Shown piece by piece: positions 22,411 through 29,663 of a DNA stretch of 64,000 nucleotides (positions are counted from its first letter, which is position 1; every line of letters starts with the position of its first letter). Position numbers and translations under genes: made by a program. The DNA comes from Alphaproteobacteria bacterium (GTDB lineage: Bacteria; Pseudomonadota; Alphaproteobacteria; SMXS01), in the NCBI GenBank assembly GCA_016124315.1, contig WGNW01000001.1, positions 1-64,000 on the forward strand, in the 5' to 3' direction. Under the pieces are notes generated by a model, which was not told the DNA's origin, did no database searches, and saw nothing but the letters and a program-made list of their open reading frames with translations.

Positions 22411-23817
22411 TCACTTGGAGACGACCTTGCCGCCGGCGACCCGCTGGTCGTCCTTCAGGCCGATGGGGAATTTGTCCAGATACGCATTGGGCTTGCGGCC
22501 GTCGTAGACGATGCCGTCGATGAACTCCTTCTGGGGCGGCTTGAAGCCGTCGGTGCCCCAGGGGAAGTCCTCCTTCTTCGCCTTGCCTTCCTCGATCAGC
22601 AGCTTGGCGGCCTTCATGTAGATGTCGGGCCGGTAGACCTTCTTGGCGGTCTCGAGGTACCACTTGTCGGGCTTCGCTTCGGCGATCTGACCCCAGCGCC
22701 GCATCTGGGTCAGGTACCAGATGGCATCCGAGTAGTAGGGATAGGTGGCGTAGTAGCGGAAGAAGACGTTGAAGTCCGGGACCGCGCGCTTGTCGCCCTT
22801 CTCGTATTCGAAGGTGCCGGTCATGGAGTTGGCGATCACCTTGGCGTCGGCGCCCACATATTCGGGCTTCGCCAGCATGGCGACCGCCTGCTTGCGATTG
22901 GCGTTGTCGTGCTCGTCCAGCCAGATGGCCGCGCGGATCAGCGCCTTGATCACGGCCAGGTGCGTGTTGGGATACTTTTCCGCCCATTCGCGGGTGACGC
23001 CGAACACCTTCTCCGGATTGTTCTTCCAGATCTCGTAGTCGGTGACGACCGGCACGCCGATGCCCTTGATCACGGCCTGCTGGTTCCAGGGCTCGCCGAC
23101 GCAGTAGCCGTTGATGGTACCGGCCTCCAGCGTGGCCGGCATCTGCGGCGGCGGCGTGACGGAGAGGAAGGCGTCCGCCTGGATCTGGCCGCTGATGTCG
23201 TTGGGCGCGTAGTAGCCCGGATTGATGCCGCCGGCGGCCAGCCAGTAGCGCAGCTCATAGTTGTGGGTGGACACGGGGAAGACCATGCCCATCTTGAACC
23301 GCTTGCCCGACTGCTTGAACGCCTCGATGACCGGCTTCAGCGCGTCGGCCTTGATGGGATGCACCGGCTTGCCGTCCGGGCCCATCGGGACGTGCTGCTT
23401 CATCATCTTCCAGACCTCGTTCGACACGGTGATGCCGTTGCCGTTGAGGTCCATGGAGAAGGCGGTGATGACGTCGCCCTTGGTGCCGTAGCCGATAGTG
23501 GCGCCGAGCGGCTGGCCGGCCAGCATGTGCGCGCCGTCCAGCTCGCCGTCGATGACGCGGTCCAGCAGCACCTTCCAGTTGGCCTGGGGTTCCAGCTTCA
23601 CGTACAGGCCTTCGTCCTCGAAGTAGTGGAGCTCGTAGGCGACGGCGAGCGGGGCCATGTCGGTCAGCTTGATGAAGCCGAAGGTCAGCTCGGGCTTCTC
23701 CACGAGCAGCGGCTTGGCGGCGGCGCCGGTGCTCAGCGCGGCAGCCAGGGCGGCGCCGGCCAGCACGGTGCGCGCCATGGTCGCGGCGCGGGACAGGATG
23801 TGGCGGGGAAACTTCAT
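22411..23817 (-). CDS. nrtA: Nitrate-binding periplasmic protein
   Basis: Substrate-binding component of the nitrate importer. 468 residues; a signal peptide ([20 protein letters not shown]) at residues about 12-33 is followed by the CmpA/NrtA fold: [52 protein letters not shown] and [15 protein letters not shown]. The start ATG 23817 is chosen because the signal begins there. It heads the operon and is preceded by a 370-bp leader with paired hexaloop hairpins and a terminator, the probable site of NasT control. NasS nearby is its cytoplasmic relative. Confidence 0.94.
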   Translation of the reverse strand: MKFPRHILSRAATMARTVLAGAALAAALSTGAAAKPLLVEKPELTFGFIKLTDMAPLAVAYELHYFEDEGLYVKLEPQANWKVLLDRVIDGELDGAHMLAGQPLGATIGYGTKGDVITAFSMDLNGNGITVSNEVWKMMKQHVPMGPDGKPVHPIKADALKPVIEAFKQSGKRFKMGMVFPVSTHNYELRYWLAAGGINPGYYAPNDISGQIQADAFLSVTPPPQMPATLEAGTINGYCVGEPWNQQAVIKGIGVPVVTDYEIWKNNPEKVFGVTREWAEKYPNTHLAVIKALIRAAIWLDEHDNANRKQAVAMLAKPEYVGADAKVIANSMTGTFEYEKGDKRAVPDFNVFFRYYATYPYYSDAIWYLTQMRRWGQIAEAKPDKWYLETAKKVYRPDIYMKAAKLLIEEGKAKKEDFPWGTDGFKPPQKEFIDGIVYDGRKPNAYLDKFPIGLKDDQRVAGGKVVSK

Positions 23818-23884
23818 GAAACCGTCTACTCCTCGTTCGCTTCTCGTGGCCGCCGGGCTCCGTCCGTTCCCGGACGACCGGCAC

Positions 23885-23940
23885 AAAAAAACGCCGCGGA
23901 CCCGATTGCTCCGGGTGATCCCGGAGACAGGTCAGCGACG
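23885..23940 (-). terminator. Leader terminator upstream of nrtA
   Basis: In the RNA the 5' arm CGUCGCUGACC (23940-23930) pairs with GGUCCGCGGCG (23902-23892), with one U-C mismatch, and is followed directly by seven U (23891-23885). An inner hairpin CUCCGGG-AUCA-CCCGGAG lies in the loop. It stands 67 nt before the nrtA start. It would stop transcription unless an antiterminator acts. Confidence 0.8.
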
Positions 23941-23949
23941 TTGCTGCGT

Positions 23950-24002
23950 GATGTGCCCGCCGTTGGGCGACGTCTCGGTGAACCGGCGCCGCCATTGGCG
24001 CC
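23950..24002 (-). promoter_or_regulatory. Tandem hexaloop hairpins, predicted NasT (ANTAR) RNA target
   Basis: Two stem-loops read in the order P1 then P2 on the minus strand. P1 (24002-23985): GGCGCC-AAUGGC-GGCGCC. P2 (23974-23950): core GCCC-AACGGC-GGGC with an extended, imperfect lower stem. Both loops are six bases with A at position 1 and G at position 4, the published rule for ANTAR-bound RNA. A 10-nt linker separates them and the terminator follows P2. The heptamer GCGACGT (plus strand) occurs both in the P2 arm and in the terminator arm. Function is inferred from this geometry and from the adjacent nasS-nasT genes. Confidence 0.85.
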
Positions 24003-24140
24003 TGATTCCTTGGAAGCAAGCTCCGTGCCAACGGCCGAAGCGCTTCCTTTCGGCCGTCAAGGCCGGGCGGGGAGCAGTCCCGCCCCGATCGGATTGCCTA
24101 ATTTTTAGACTATGCCGAATCGGTGATTACAGAATGATCA

Positions 24141-24165
24141 AATCTGCGCCGCAGTGCAACATGCA
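24141..24165. promoter_or_regulatory. TGCG-C-CGCA motif upstream of the nrtA leader
   Basis: TGCGCCGCA at 24145-24153 followed by GTGCAACAT. It lies in the probable nrtA promoter region. A CAGAATGAT stretch 9 bp away is also found at the porin site (27543-27551), so the two regions share two blocks. Confidence 0.4.
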
Positions 24166-24189
24166 AATTCTCGCGCCGGCGGGTACCGT

Positions 24190-25491
24190 TCATGTGCGGA
24201 TTGCAAGACGGTCCAGATAGCCGGCCGTGTCGTCCGGGTCGAACACCAGGCCGTCGAAGAAGCGGTCGGGCCCCAGGGTCAGCCGGCCGTCTGCGGAGCC
24301 GACCGCCGTGCGGCCGGCCAGCGCGCCCTCGACCTTGGCGTTCATGCTGGGCAGCGAGGCGCCCAGCCCGGCGTCGCGGACCGCGGCACGGTAGATGTCC
24401 GGGCGGAAGCAGCGCCGGGCGGCCTGCTCGGCCTCGGGAGAGGCCTCCACCTGCCCCCACCGGACCATCTGGGTGTAGATCCACACCGCTTGGGAAACCC
24501 ACGGGAAGTTGGCTGCCTGGCGGTTGAACACCAGGAAATCCTCGACATGGGTCGGCGGCTCGCCGGCCTGAAGGATCAGGTCACCGGAAAGCGGGCGCAG
24601 GATCAGGCCGGCGTCGACCCCCAGATAGCCCGGCCGCGCGAGCAGGTCCGCCAGTTCGGCCCGGTTCGCCGGGTCGTCCGCCCAGTGGGCCGCCCGGTAG
24701 AGCACGCGCACGAGCGCCTCCAGGACCGGCCGGTTCTCCTCGGCCCAGTCGGCACGGACTCCCAGCACCTTTTCCACGCCCATGTTCCAGAGCGCCGACT
24801 TGGTCACGACGATCCGGCCGATGCCCGCGTCCACCGCCAGGCTGTTCCAGGGCTCGCCCACGCAGAAGCCGTCGATGTGCCCGGCCTCGAGGCTCTCGAC
24901 CATCAGGGGCGGCGGGATCACCACCAGCCGGACGTCGCGGTCGGGATCGATGCCGGCCGCCGCCATCCAGTAGCGGAGCTCGTAATTGTGGCAGGAGAAC
25001 GGGAAGACCATGCCGAATGTGAGCGGCCGCGCGCCCAGTCTCCTGCGCTCCTCGACGACCGCCCGCAGCGCCGCGCCCTGCACGGCGGGGTCGAGCGGCG
25101 CGGAACCGGCGTCGGCCGCCAGCATGCCCTGGAAGAGGGCAAGCGAAACGGTGACGGCGTTGCCGTTCAGGCCCAGGAGGAACGGCGCGATGGTGGGCAC
25201 CGTGATGTGCCCGACGCCAAGGCTGCTGGCGATGGGCATGCCGGCGAGCATCTGGGCGCAGTCCAGGTGCCCCAGGTTGACCCGGTCGCGGATGTTGGCC
25301 CACGAGGTCTCGCGCACCAGTTCGAGGCGCAGTCCTTCCCGCCGGTCGAAGCCCTTCTCGGCGGCGACGATCAGCGGTGCGCAGTCCACCAGCGGGATGA
25401 AGCCGGCACGGACGGTGCGGAGATCGCCCGGCTCGTCGCCTCCGCGGAGCGACTCCGCCGCGTCCCAATCGCTCGCCTGCATGTCCTTCAT
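24190..25491 (-). CDS. nasS: NasS nitrate sensor, cytoplasmic binding-protein homologue
   Basis: 433 residues related to NrtA but without a signal peptide (N-terminus MKDMQASDWDAAESLRGG), so cytoplasmic. Shared motifs: [50 protein letters not shown] and IDGFCVGEPWNSLAV. In Paracoccus and Azotobacter, NasS binds NasT when nitrate is absent and releases it when nitrate is bound. It sits 7 bp downstream of nasT, as in those species. The tail lacks the long NrtA C-terminus. Confidence 0.92.
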   Translation of the reverse strand: MKDMQASDWDAAESLRGGDEPGDLRTVRAGFIPLVDCAPLIVAAEKGFDRREGLRLELVRETSWANIRDRVNLGHLDCAQMLAGMPIASSLGVGHITVPTIAPFLLGLNGNAVTVSLALFQGMLAADAGSAPLDPAVQGAALRAVVEERRRLGARPLTFGMVFPFSCHNYELRYWMAAAGIDPDRDVRLVVIPPPLMVESLEAGHIDGFCVGEPWNSLAVDAGIGRIVVTKSALWNMGVEKVLGVRADWAEENRPVLEALVRVLYRAAHWADDPANRAELADLLARPGYLGVDAGLILRPLSGDLILQAGEPPTHVEDFLVFNRQAANFPWVSQAVWIYTQMVRWGQVEASPEAEQAARRCFRPDIYRAAVRDAGLGASLPSMNAKVEGALAGRTAVGSADGRLTLGPDRFFDGLVFDPDDTAGYLDRLAIRT

Positions 25492-25498
25492 GGAAATC

Positions 25499-26089
25499 CT
25501 AACTGCCCAGCAGCCTGGCCGCCATGACCACGCCCTCGGCGATGTCGGCCAGCTTCTTCTTCTGCGTCATCGCGGTCTCGCGCAGCAGCCGGTAGGCATC
25601 CTCCTCGTTCATGCCCCGCTGCTTCATCAGGATTCCCTTCGCCCGCTCGATGACCTTGCGTTCGGCCAGCTTGCCGCGGGCCTCGTCCAGTTCGCCCTGA
25701 AGGCGGGAGAACGCGTTGAAGCGGCTGATCGTCATGTCGAGGATGGGCCGCACCCGGTCCTTCTGCAGCCCGCCCACGATGTAGGCGCTGACGCCCGCGT
25801 CCACCGCGGCCTGGATCATGGTGCCGTCCGACTGGTCGACGAACATGGCGACGGGGCGCCGGACGATGCGCGACACCTGGAACATCTGCTCGAGCACGTC
25901 GCGGCTGGGATTTTCCAGGTCGATCAGCATCACGTCCGGATCCAGATCGGCGAGGCGTCTGAGCAGGTTGCCCATTTCGCCGATGCGCGTGACCCTGGTA
26001 TAGCCGGCGTCGCGCAGTCCGTCCTCCAGGATGGCGGCGCGCACCGGGTTTTCGTCGATCACCACGATATTCAGCTTGGTATCGTTCAC
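25499..26089 (-). CDS. nasT: NasT ANTAR antiterminator
   Basis: 196 residues: an N-terminal receiver-like domain (LNIVVIDENPVRAAILEDGL) and a C-terminal ANTAR RNA-binding domain (ARGKLAERKVIERAKGILM and MNEEDAYRLLRETAM). ANTAR proteins bind paired hexaloop hairpins and prevent termination. The expected target is the nrtA leader. GTG start at 26089. It forms an operon with nasS. A perfect palindrome lies 25 bp upstream of its start. Confidence 0.94.
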   Translation of the reverse strand: MNDTKLNIVVIDENPVRAAILEDGLRDAGYTRVTRIGEMGNLLRRLADLDPDVMLIDLENPSRDVLEQMFQVSRIVRRPVAMFVDQSDGTMIQAAVDAGVSAYIVGGLQKDRVRPILDMTISRFNAFSRLQGELDEARGKLAERKVIERAKGILMKQRGMNEEDAYRLLRETAMTQKKKLADIAEGVVMAARLLGS

Positions 26090-26113
26090 GGCGGGGGGCG
26101 GCCCGGACCTTTC

Positions 26114-26130
26114 ATGTTGCGCCGCAACAT
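26114..26130. promoter_or_regulatory. Perfect palindrome upstream of nasT
   Basis: ATGTTGCG-C-CGCAACAT, two 8-bp arms around a single base, between nasT and the porin gene. The core TGCG-N-CGCA recurs before nrtA and before the porin. The binding protein is unknown. Confidence 0.6.
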
Positions 26131-26169
26131 CCTAGAGCGCCGCCGGCGGTCGCGCAAGCCGTGGCGCCG

Positions 26170-27375
26170 TCACAGCTTGTAGTCGAGCTGGAACCACAGC
26201 TTCTGCGTGTCGACAGCGAAGCTGCGCGCCTGATAGTCGGCGTACTTCACGGTGAACTCCAGGTTCTTCCATGCCGCGCTCAGGCTGACGTCGAACTCGT
26301 GGCCGTAGTCGGCGCTCCCCCGCTCCGCCTCGAACCAGTGGTGGAACGCCGTCAGCCCGACCTTGTCGAACGGCCCGACATTCTTGATGGCGTAGCCGGC
26401 CTTCACGTAGGTATCGACCACGCCGTCGGGCGGCGTGGTCAGGAACACGTCGGCCCAGCCCTCGAACTTGTGGAGGGTGGCGAGCGGCGTCGAGAAGCCC
26501 TTGGTGCCGTTGCCGCCCAGCGATTCCCAGCCGCCGCCGGCCATGAAGCCCGCATAGCTCGCGCTGGCTTCCACCAGGTAGTACATCACGTCGTAGTCGG
26601 CGGGATTGGCCTTGTAGCCGGTCTGGTTGGCGACCGACAGGGCGTAGGCCAGGGTGACCGCGCCCAGCGGCGCCTTGCCGGCGAAGCGGGCGCCGATGGT
26701 GCGCGAGGCGTTGCCGGAGAACGGTGCATCCACGTCGATCCAATAGCCGAACGCCGTCAGGGTGCCGAGGCCGAAATCGTAGGCGGCGTTGACCAGGAAC
26801 GTATCGCCCCGAAACCTCCCCTGGGGCGATTCACGGCCGAAAACCCGATTGACCCGAATGAGATAGGTCAGGTCGACGGTCAGGCCGGGTAACGACTTGT
26901 TGACCATGCGCAGGGCGTCGAAGGTCTGCTCGTTCTGGCGCCAGCCCACATTGCCGACGAAGCGCTGGTCGTCCAGGTTGATTCGCTGTCGGCCCAGGGT
27001 GATGGTGGTGTCCGGCAGGCTGGTGTTCTGAAGCTGCAGGCGATTGAGTTCCACAACCTGCGGATCGGCGACCACCGGATAGGCGGTGTGGCCGTTGGTC
27101 GTGCTGTTGTAGCGGCCCGTCAGGCTCTCGACCCACTCGAAGTCGGTCAGGAAGCTGGTGTTCCACGCCTTGCCGGTCTCGAAGCCGGCGCGCAGCCGCA
27201 GCGTCAGGGCCTCGGCGTCCCGGGTGAAAATTGGCTGGCTGACGGTCTCGTAGCGCAGCCTCGCGTCCAGGATGGGCTTGGTGGCCGCAAGTGCGTCGCC
27301 GAGTTCTCCGGCGCTGGCGGTGCTCAGCGGGAAGACAGAAAGCAGGAAGGCGGACAGAAGCTGCTTTTTCATCAT
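26170..27375 (-). CDS. Outer-membrane porin, alginate-export-like, beside nitrate genes
   Basis: 401 residues with a signal peptide (LLSAFLLSVFPLSTASA) and alternating beta-strand pattern throughout; it ends FQLDYKL. Features such as LDARLRYETVSQPIFTRDAEALTLRLR and ITLGRQRINLDDQRFVGN suggest the alginate_exp porin group. A passive outer-membrane route for nitrate is inferred from position next to nasS-nasT and the shared upstream motif. ATG ATG at 27375/27372 gives two possible starts. No catalytic residues are expected. Confidence 0.75.
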   Translation of the reverse strand: MMKKQLLSAFLLSVFPLSTASAGELGDALAATKPILDARLRYETVSQPIFTRDAEALTLRLRAGFETGKAWNTSFLTDFEWVESLTGRYNSTTNGHTAYPVVADPQVVELNRLQLQNTSLPDTTITLGRQRINLDDQRFVGNVGWRQNEQTFDALRMVNKSLPGLTVDLTYLIRVNRVFGRESPQGRFRGDTFLVNAAYDFGLGTLTAFGYWIDVDAPFSGNASRTIGARFAGKAPLGAVTLAYALSVANQTGYKANPADYDVMYYLVEASASYAGFMAGGGWESLGGNGTKGFSTPLATLHKFEGWADVFLTTPPDGVVDTYVKAGYAIKNVGPFDKVGLTAFHHWFEAERGSADYGHEFDVSLSAAWKNLEFTVKYADYQARSFAVDTQKLWFQLDYKL

Positions 27376-27518
27376 GCACTCCGTTCTGGATGATCGAAGA
27401 AGTGCGCAAGGTCCTCACAACGGACGCGCGCACGCGGATCGGCGCCAGGCCAGACACACGGAACTGTGCTGGCGGCGGCGTTGCCGGCTGGTGCGCGTCG
27501 TTGCGCTCTGATCGGGAG

Positions 27519-27540
27519 AACGGTTCTGCGTCGAACCGTT
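27519..27540. repeat. 8-bp inverted repeat in the porin leader
   Basis: AACGGTTC-(6)-GAACCGTT. On the minus-strand RNA the loop is GACGCA, six bases with G4 but not A1, so it does not meet the ANTAR rule. It may still be a leader structure or operator. Confidence 0.5.
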
Positions 27541-27559
27541 TCAGAATGATGTCATGTTT

Positions 27560-27576
27560 AGTGTGCGGCGCAACAT
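27560..27576. promoter_or_regulatory. TGCG-G-CGCA motif upstream of the porin
   Basis: TGCGGCGCAACAT at 27564-27576, the same core and the same CAACAT half-site as at 26114-26130 and 24145-24161. It is about 190 bp upstream of the porin start, with a CAGAATGAT block at 27543-27551. Confidence 0.4.
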
Positions 27577-27730
27577 TTTTCTGCCGCTCTATCGAACGGA
27601 ACGCAGAGCCCGCCCAAAATGCTCGACTGCGCTCGACCTGCCGCAGCTCGGCGATGTCGAATGTCGTTGCCTAGGGCAGGTTGATGCAGTGGCGGATCGG
27701 AAAACACGACGCAGAACGACGGTTATAAAA

Positions 27731-27764
27731 CTCGAAAGCCGTTGCGGGTGTAAGCCCACCGTGG
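27731..27764 (+). repeat. tRNA-Ser fragment
   Basis: 34 bp matching tRNA-Ser(CGA) 12986-13019 at 32 positions, covering the anticodon loop through the variable arm. Acceptor, D and T arms are missing, so no functional tRNA. It lies 50 bp upstream of the truncated IS630 gene. Confidence 0.85.
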
Positions 27765-27811
27765 CGCATTTCAAACTGACCCACTACCCGGGTACGGCGG
27801 CACTTGACGGC

Positions 27812-28587
27812 TCGAAAAGCGGCCCGATCCCGGCGATCCATGGGGTTGTGCGCTGGCGACTGATCGACCTGGTGCAGTGGCTGCACGACGAATTCGCGGT
27901 GTCACTCGATGAAACGACCGTGGGCCGGGAGCTGAAGAAGCTGGGCTACGTCAAGCTCACGGCGCGGCCTCGCCATCATGCCCGGAACGAGCTTGCCATG
28001 GAGGCCTTCAAAAAGGGGGCTTCGCCGCCGAGTTGGCAAAGGTCGGAGCAACCCTCCCGAAGGGGACGCCCATAGAGATATGGTTCCAGGACGAAGCGCG
28101 CGTCGGTCAGAAGAACAGGATCACACGGCGCTGGGCGCGGCGTGGGACACGGCCATCGGCGGCGAAAGACCAGCGGACGAAATCGGCCTACATCTTCGGC
28201 GCGATCTGTCCGGAACAGGGCAAGGCCGCCGGGCTGGTCCTGCCCTTCTGCAATACCGAAACCATGTCGCTGCACTTGACCGAGATATCGCTCGCCGTCG
28301 CCCCCGGCGCTCACGCGGTTGTGCTGATGGATCAGGCCGGATGGCACATGACGGGAAAGCTCGTCGTGCCCGGCAACATCAGCATCATCGCCCTGCCGGC
28401 AAAATCTCCCGAGTTGAACCCGGTCGAGAACATCTGGCAGTTCATGCGCGACAACTGGCTCTCCAACCATGTCTTCGCTTCCTCCACCAACATCGTCGAC
28501 CACTGCTGCGAAGCTTGGAACAAGCTCGTCGACCAGCCTTGGCACATCATGACCATCGGGCGCCGCACATGGGCCCGTGGGTCATGA
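27812..28587 (+). pseudogene. IS630-family transposase, 5' truncated and frame-shifted
   Basis: Recognisable from IPAIHGVVRWRLIDLVQWL onward, with DETTVGRELKKLGYVK in the helix-turn-helix/linker region. The frame then changes near 28012-28020, and the DDE catalytic part continues in another frame: WFQDEARVGQKN (first Asp), VVLMDQAGWHM (second Asp), LPAKSPELNPVENIWQF (Glu). The N-terminal part usual in IS630 is missing. The switch lies at A_AAG_GGG, a heptamer that could support -1 slippage, so the break could be natural rather than a mutation; the 5' truncation makes it inactive either way. Ends of the element were not identified. Confidence 0.85.
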
Positions 28588-28838
28588 TCAACGCAGGTCG
28601 GTATTAGCACCAGCATGGTGCAAGTCCTTATATCTTGCCCTCCAAAAATGGCGCTACCCCCCAAACCCGCCCATCTATGCTCATCTCTACCCGACACACT
28701 CACAAAACACGCGCCGCAGCACGCAAAATCACTGCCGATTCCGATGCAAAAATCACGCGCCAGGAGGAAGATTTACAACACAGATCACGCCAAAAACAGA
28801 GAAAAAAGCGCAGCAAGAGACGACAAAAAACCGGAGCG
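28588..28838. other. Low-GC spacer, no gene seen
   Basis: Clearly more A-rich than the flanks (runs such as AAAAAACAGAGAAAAAAG). It contains a short CACCAGCATGGTG inverted repeat at 28608-28620. Short frames have no conserved appearance. The composition suggests acquired DNA. Confidence 0.5.
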
Positions 28839-29069
28839 TTATGGGTGAGATTTGTCCGGATCTAAATCTTTGTGCTCATCGATAATCGGGGTCATAAATT
28901 TGATATAGACGTCGGCCATAAGCTCAGAAATAGCGGCTCGATAGCGTCGTTTTTCAGCCGGATCGATGATCCTCTCGACTATCTCTGCTGTGTTATTCAA
29001 GTCGGTGTTGACGCCGCTTATCGCTCGCATGAGCTCACTGGCCAATACCCTATCCAACGTAATCCCCAA
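28839..29069 (-). CDS. Small hypothetical protein downstream of ankyrin gene
   Basis: 76 residues, helical and charged (SELMRAISGVNTDLNNTAE, YRAAISELMADVYIKFM, IIDEHKDLDPDKSHP). I do not recognise a family. The TTG start at 29069 follows the ankyrin gene's TGA without a gap, so coupled translation is plausible; no ATG with a good ribosome site was seen. The low GC matches the ankyrin gene. It could be part of the same immunity module or an unrelated remnant. Confidence 0.5.
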   Translation of the reverse strand: MGITLDRVLASELMRAISGVNTDLNNTAEIVERIIDPAEKRRYRAAISELMADVYIKFMTPIIDEHKDLDPDKSHP

Positions 29070-29441
29070 TCATGTCAGGGTCCTGAGAAACTCTGCAATC
29101 TCTTCCTTTTTGAGCCATCTTGCAGAATCGAGCGGGCTGTCCCCATCATCGTTCGTTACTTTTGTTGATGCGCCTCTATCGACGAGCAGACGCACGACAT
29201 CAAGGTTTCCTGATGAAACGGCGCTGTATAGGGGCGTGTCATTGCGCTCTCCTCGACTGTCGACCATAGCCCCGGCATCCAATAAAAGCCGCACTGCATC
29301 AACTTCGCCCCAACCCGCCGCTACGTGAAGTGGTGTATCCCCGAATATTCCGTGCTGATTTGGATCAACCAACTGAATTCCCAAATATTCGGTGACTTGC
29401 TGCACTCGTGAGAGAACATCTTTCACATTGGTGTAAGCCAT
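29070..29441 (-). CDS. Ankyrin-repeat protein
   Basis: 123 residues beginning MAYTNVKDVLSRVQQV. Three ankyrin repeats are seen: GDTPLHVAAGWGEVDAVRLL, NDTPLYSAVSSGNLDVVRLL and GDSPLDSARWLKKEEIAEFL, with LDAGAMVDSRG and VDRGASTKV between them. No signal peptide, so cytoplasmic. Codon use and GC are lower than nearby genes. It follows the C-terminal remnant of a larger gene by 11 bp; immunity proteins of secreted toxins are sometimes ankyrin-repeat proteins, so this may be an orphan immunity gene. That role is inference. An in-frame GTG at 29456 is less likely. Confidence 0.75.
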   Translation of the reverse strand: MAYTNVKDVLSRVQQVTEYLGIQLVDPNQHGIFGDTPLHVAAGWGEVDAVRLLLDAGAMVDSRGERNDTPLYSAVSSGNLDVVRLLVDRGASTKVTNDDGDSPLDSARWLKKEEIAEFLRTLT

Positions 29442-29452
29442 TCTCAAATTCC

Positions 29453-29557
29453 TCACGGGCCGCCAAGTAGCTTTTTCAAGCGGTCGATCTGGGTTTGAAG
29501 CTGGGTCATTTGTTGTTGGTGGCCAGGATCAAACGTTCCTCCGTGCCACTTGGAATT
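29453..29557 (-). pseudogene. C-terminal remnant of a large protein, possibly a toxin
   Basis: Reading the minus strand, a frame ends NSKWHGGTFDPGHQQQM, then TQLQTQIDRLKKLLGGP and a stop at 29453. It lies 11 bp before the ankyrin gene start and has no start codon of its own. The upstream part is cut off by the inverted-repeat element beginning at 29552. A Trp-His-Gly-Gly-Thr segment followed by a coiled tail resembles endings I associate with polymorphic toxins, but I could not confirm this. Confidence 0.4.
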
Positions 29558-29657
29558 ACGGGGACAGCTTACTAATTTTTCGCAATTCGCCCGAAATCCC
29601 TTGGTGAGAATTCATCATTGCTGTCAGGCCATTAGGCAAACTGTCCCCGTAACTTAA
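29552..29657. repeat. About 100-bp inverted-repeat element (MITE- or REP-like)
   Basis: TTACGGGGACAG at 29556-29567 and its exact reverse complement CTGTCCCCGTAA at 29641-29652, with weaker similarity extending several bases inward and outward. Between them are about 73 bp without a gene. The ends resemble sequences found around IS200/RAYT-type elements, which is a recollection rather than a search. It separates the truncated gene from the SDR gene. Confidence 0.6.
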
Positions 29658-29663
29658 TCCCCC

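Noticed and set aside
24120-24175. Sigma-54 promoter before nrtA
   Set aside because: No GG-N10-GC pair with a good -24/-12 match was found; the elements seen are better described as the shared palindrome core.
27519-27540. Porin-leader hairpin as a second NasT target
   Set aside because: The hexaloop GACGCA has G4 but not A1, and only one hairpin was found.
27731-27764. A second tRNA-Ser gene
   Set aside because: Acceptor, D and T arms are missing.
28577-28885. Three overlapping plus-strand frames in the low-GC spacer
   Set aside because: All consist of Lys/Arg/Gln/Thr runs from A-rich DNA, with no start context or conservation signs.
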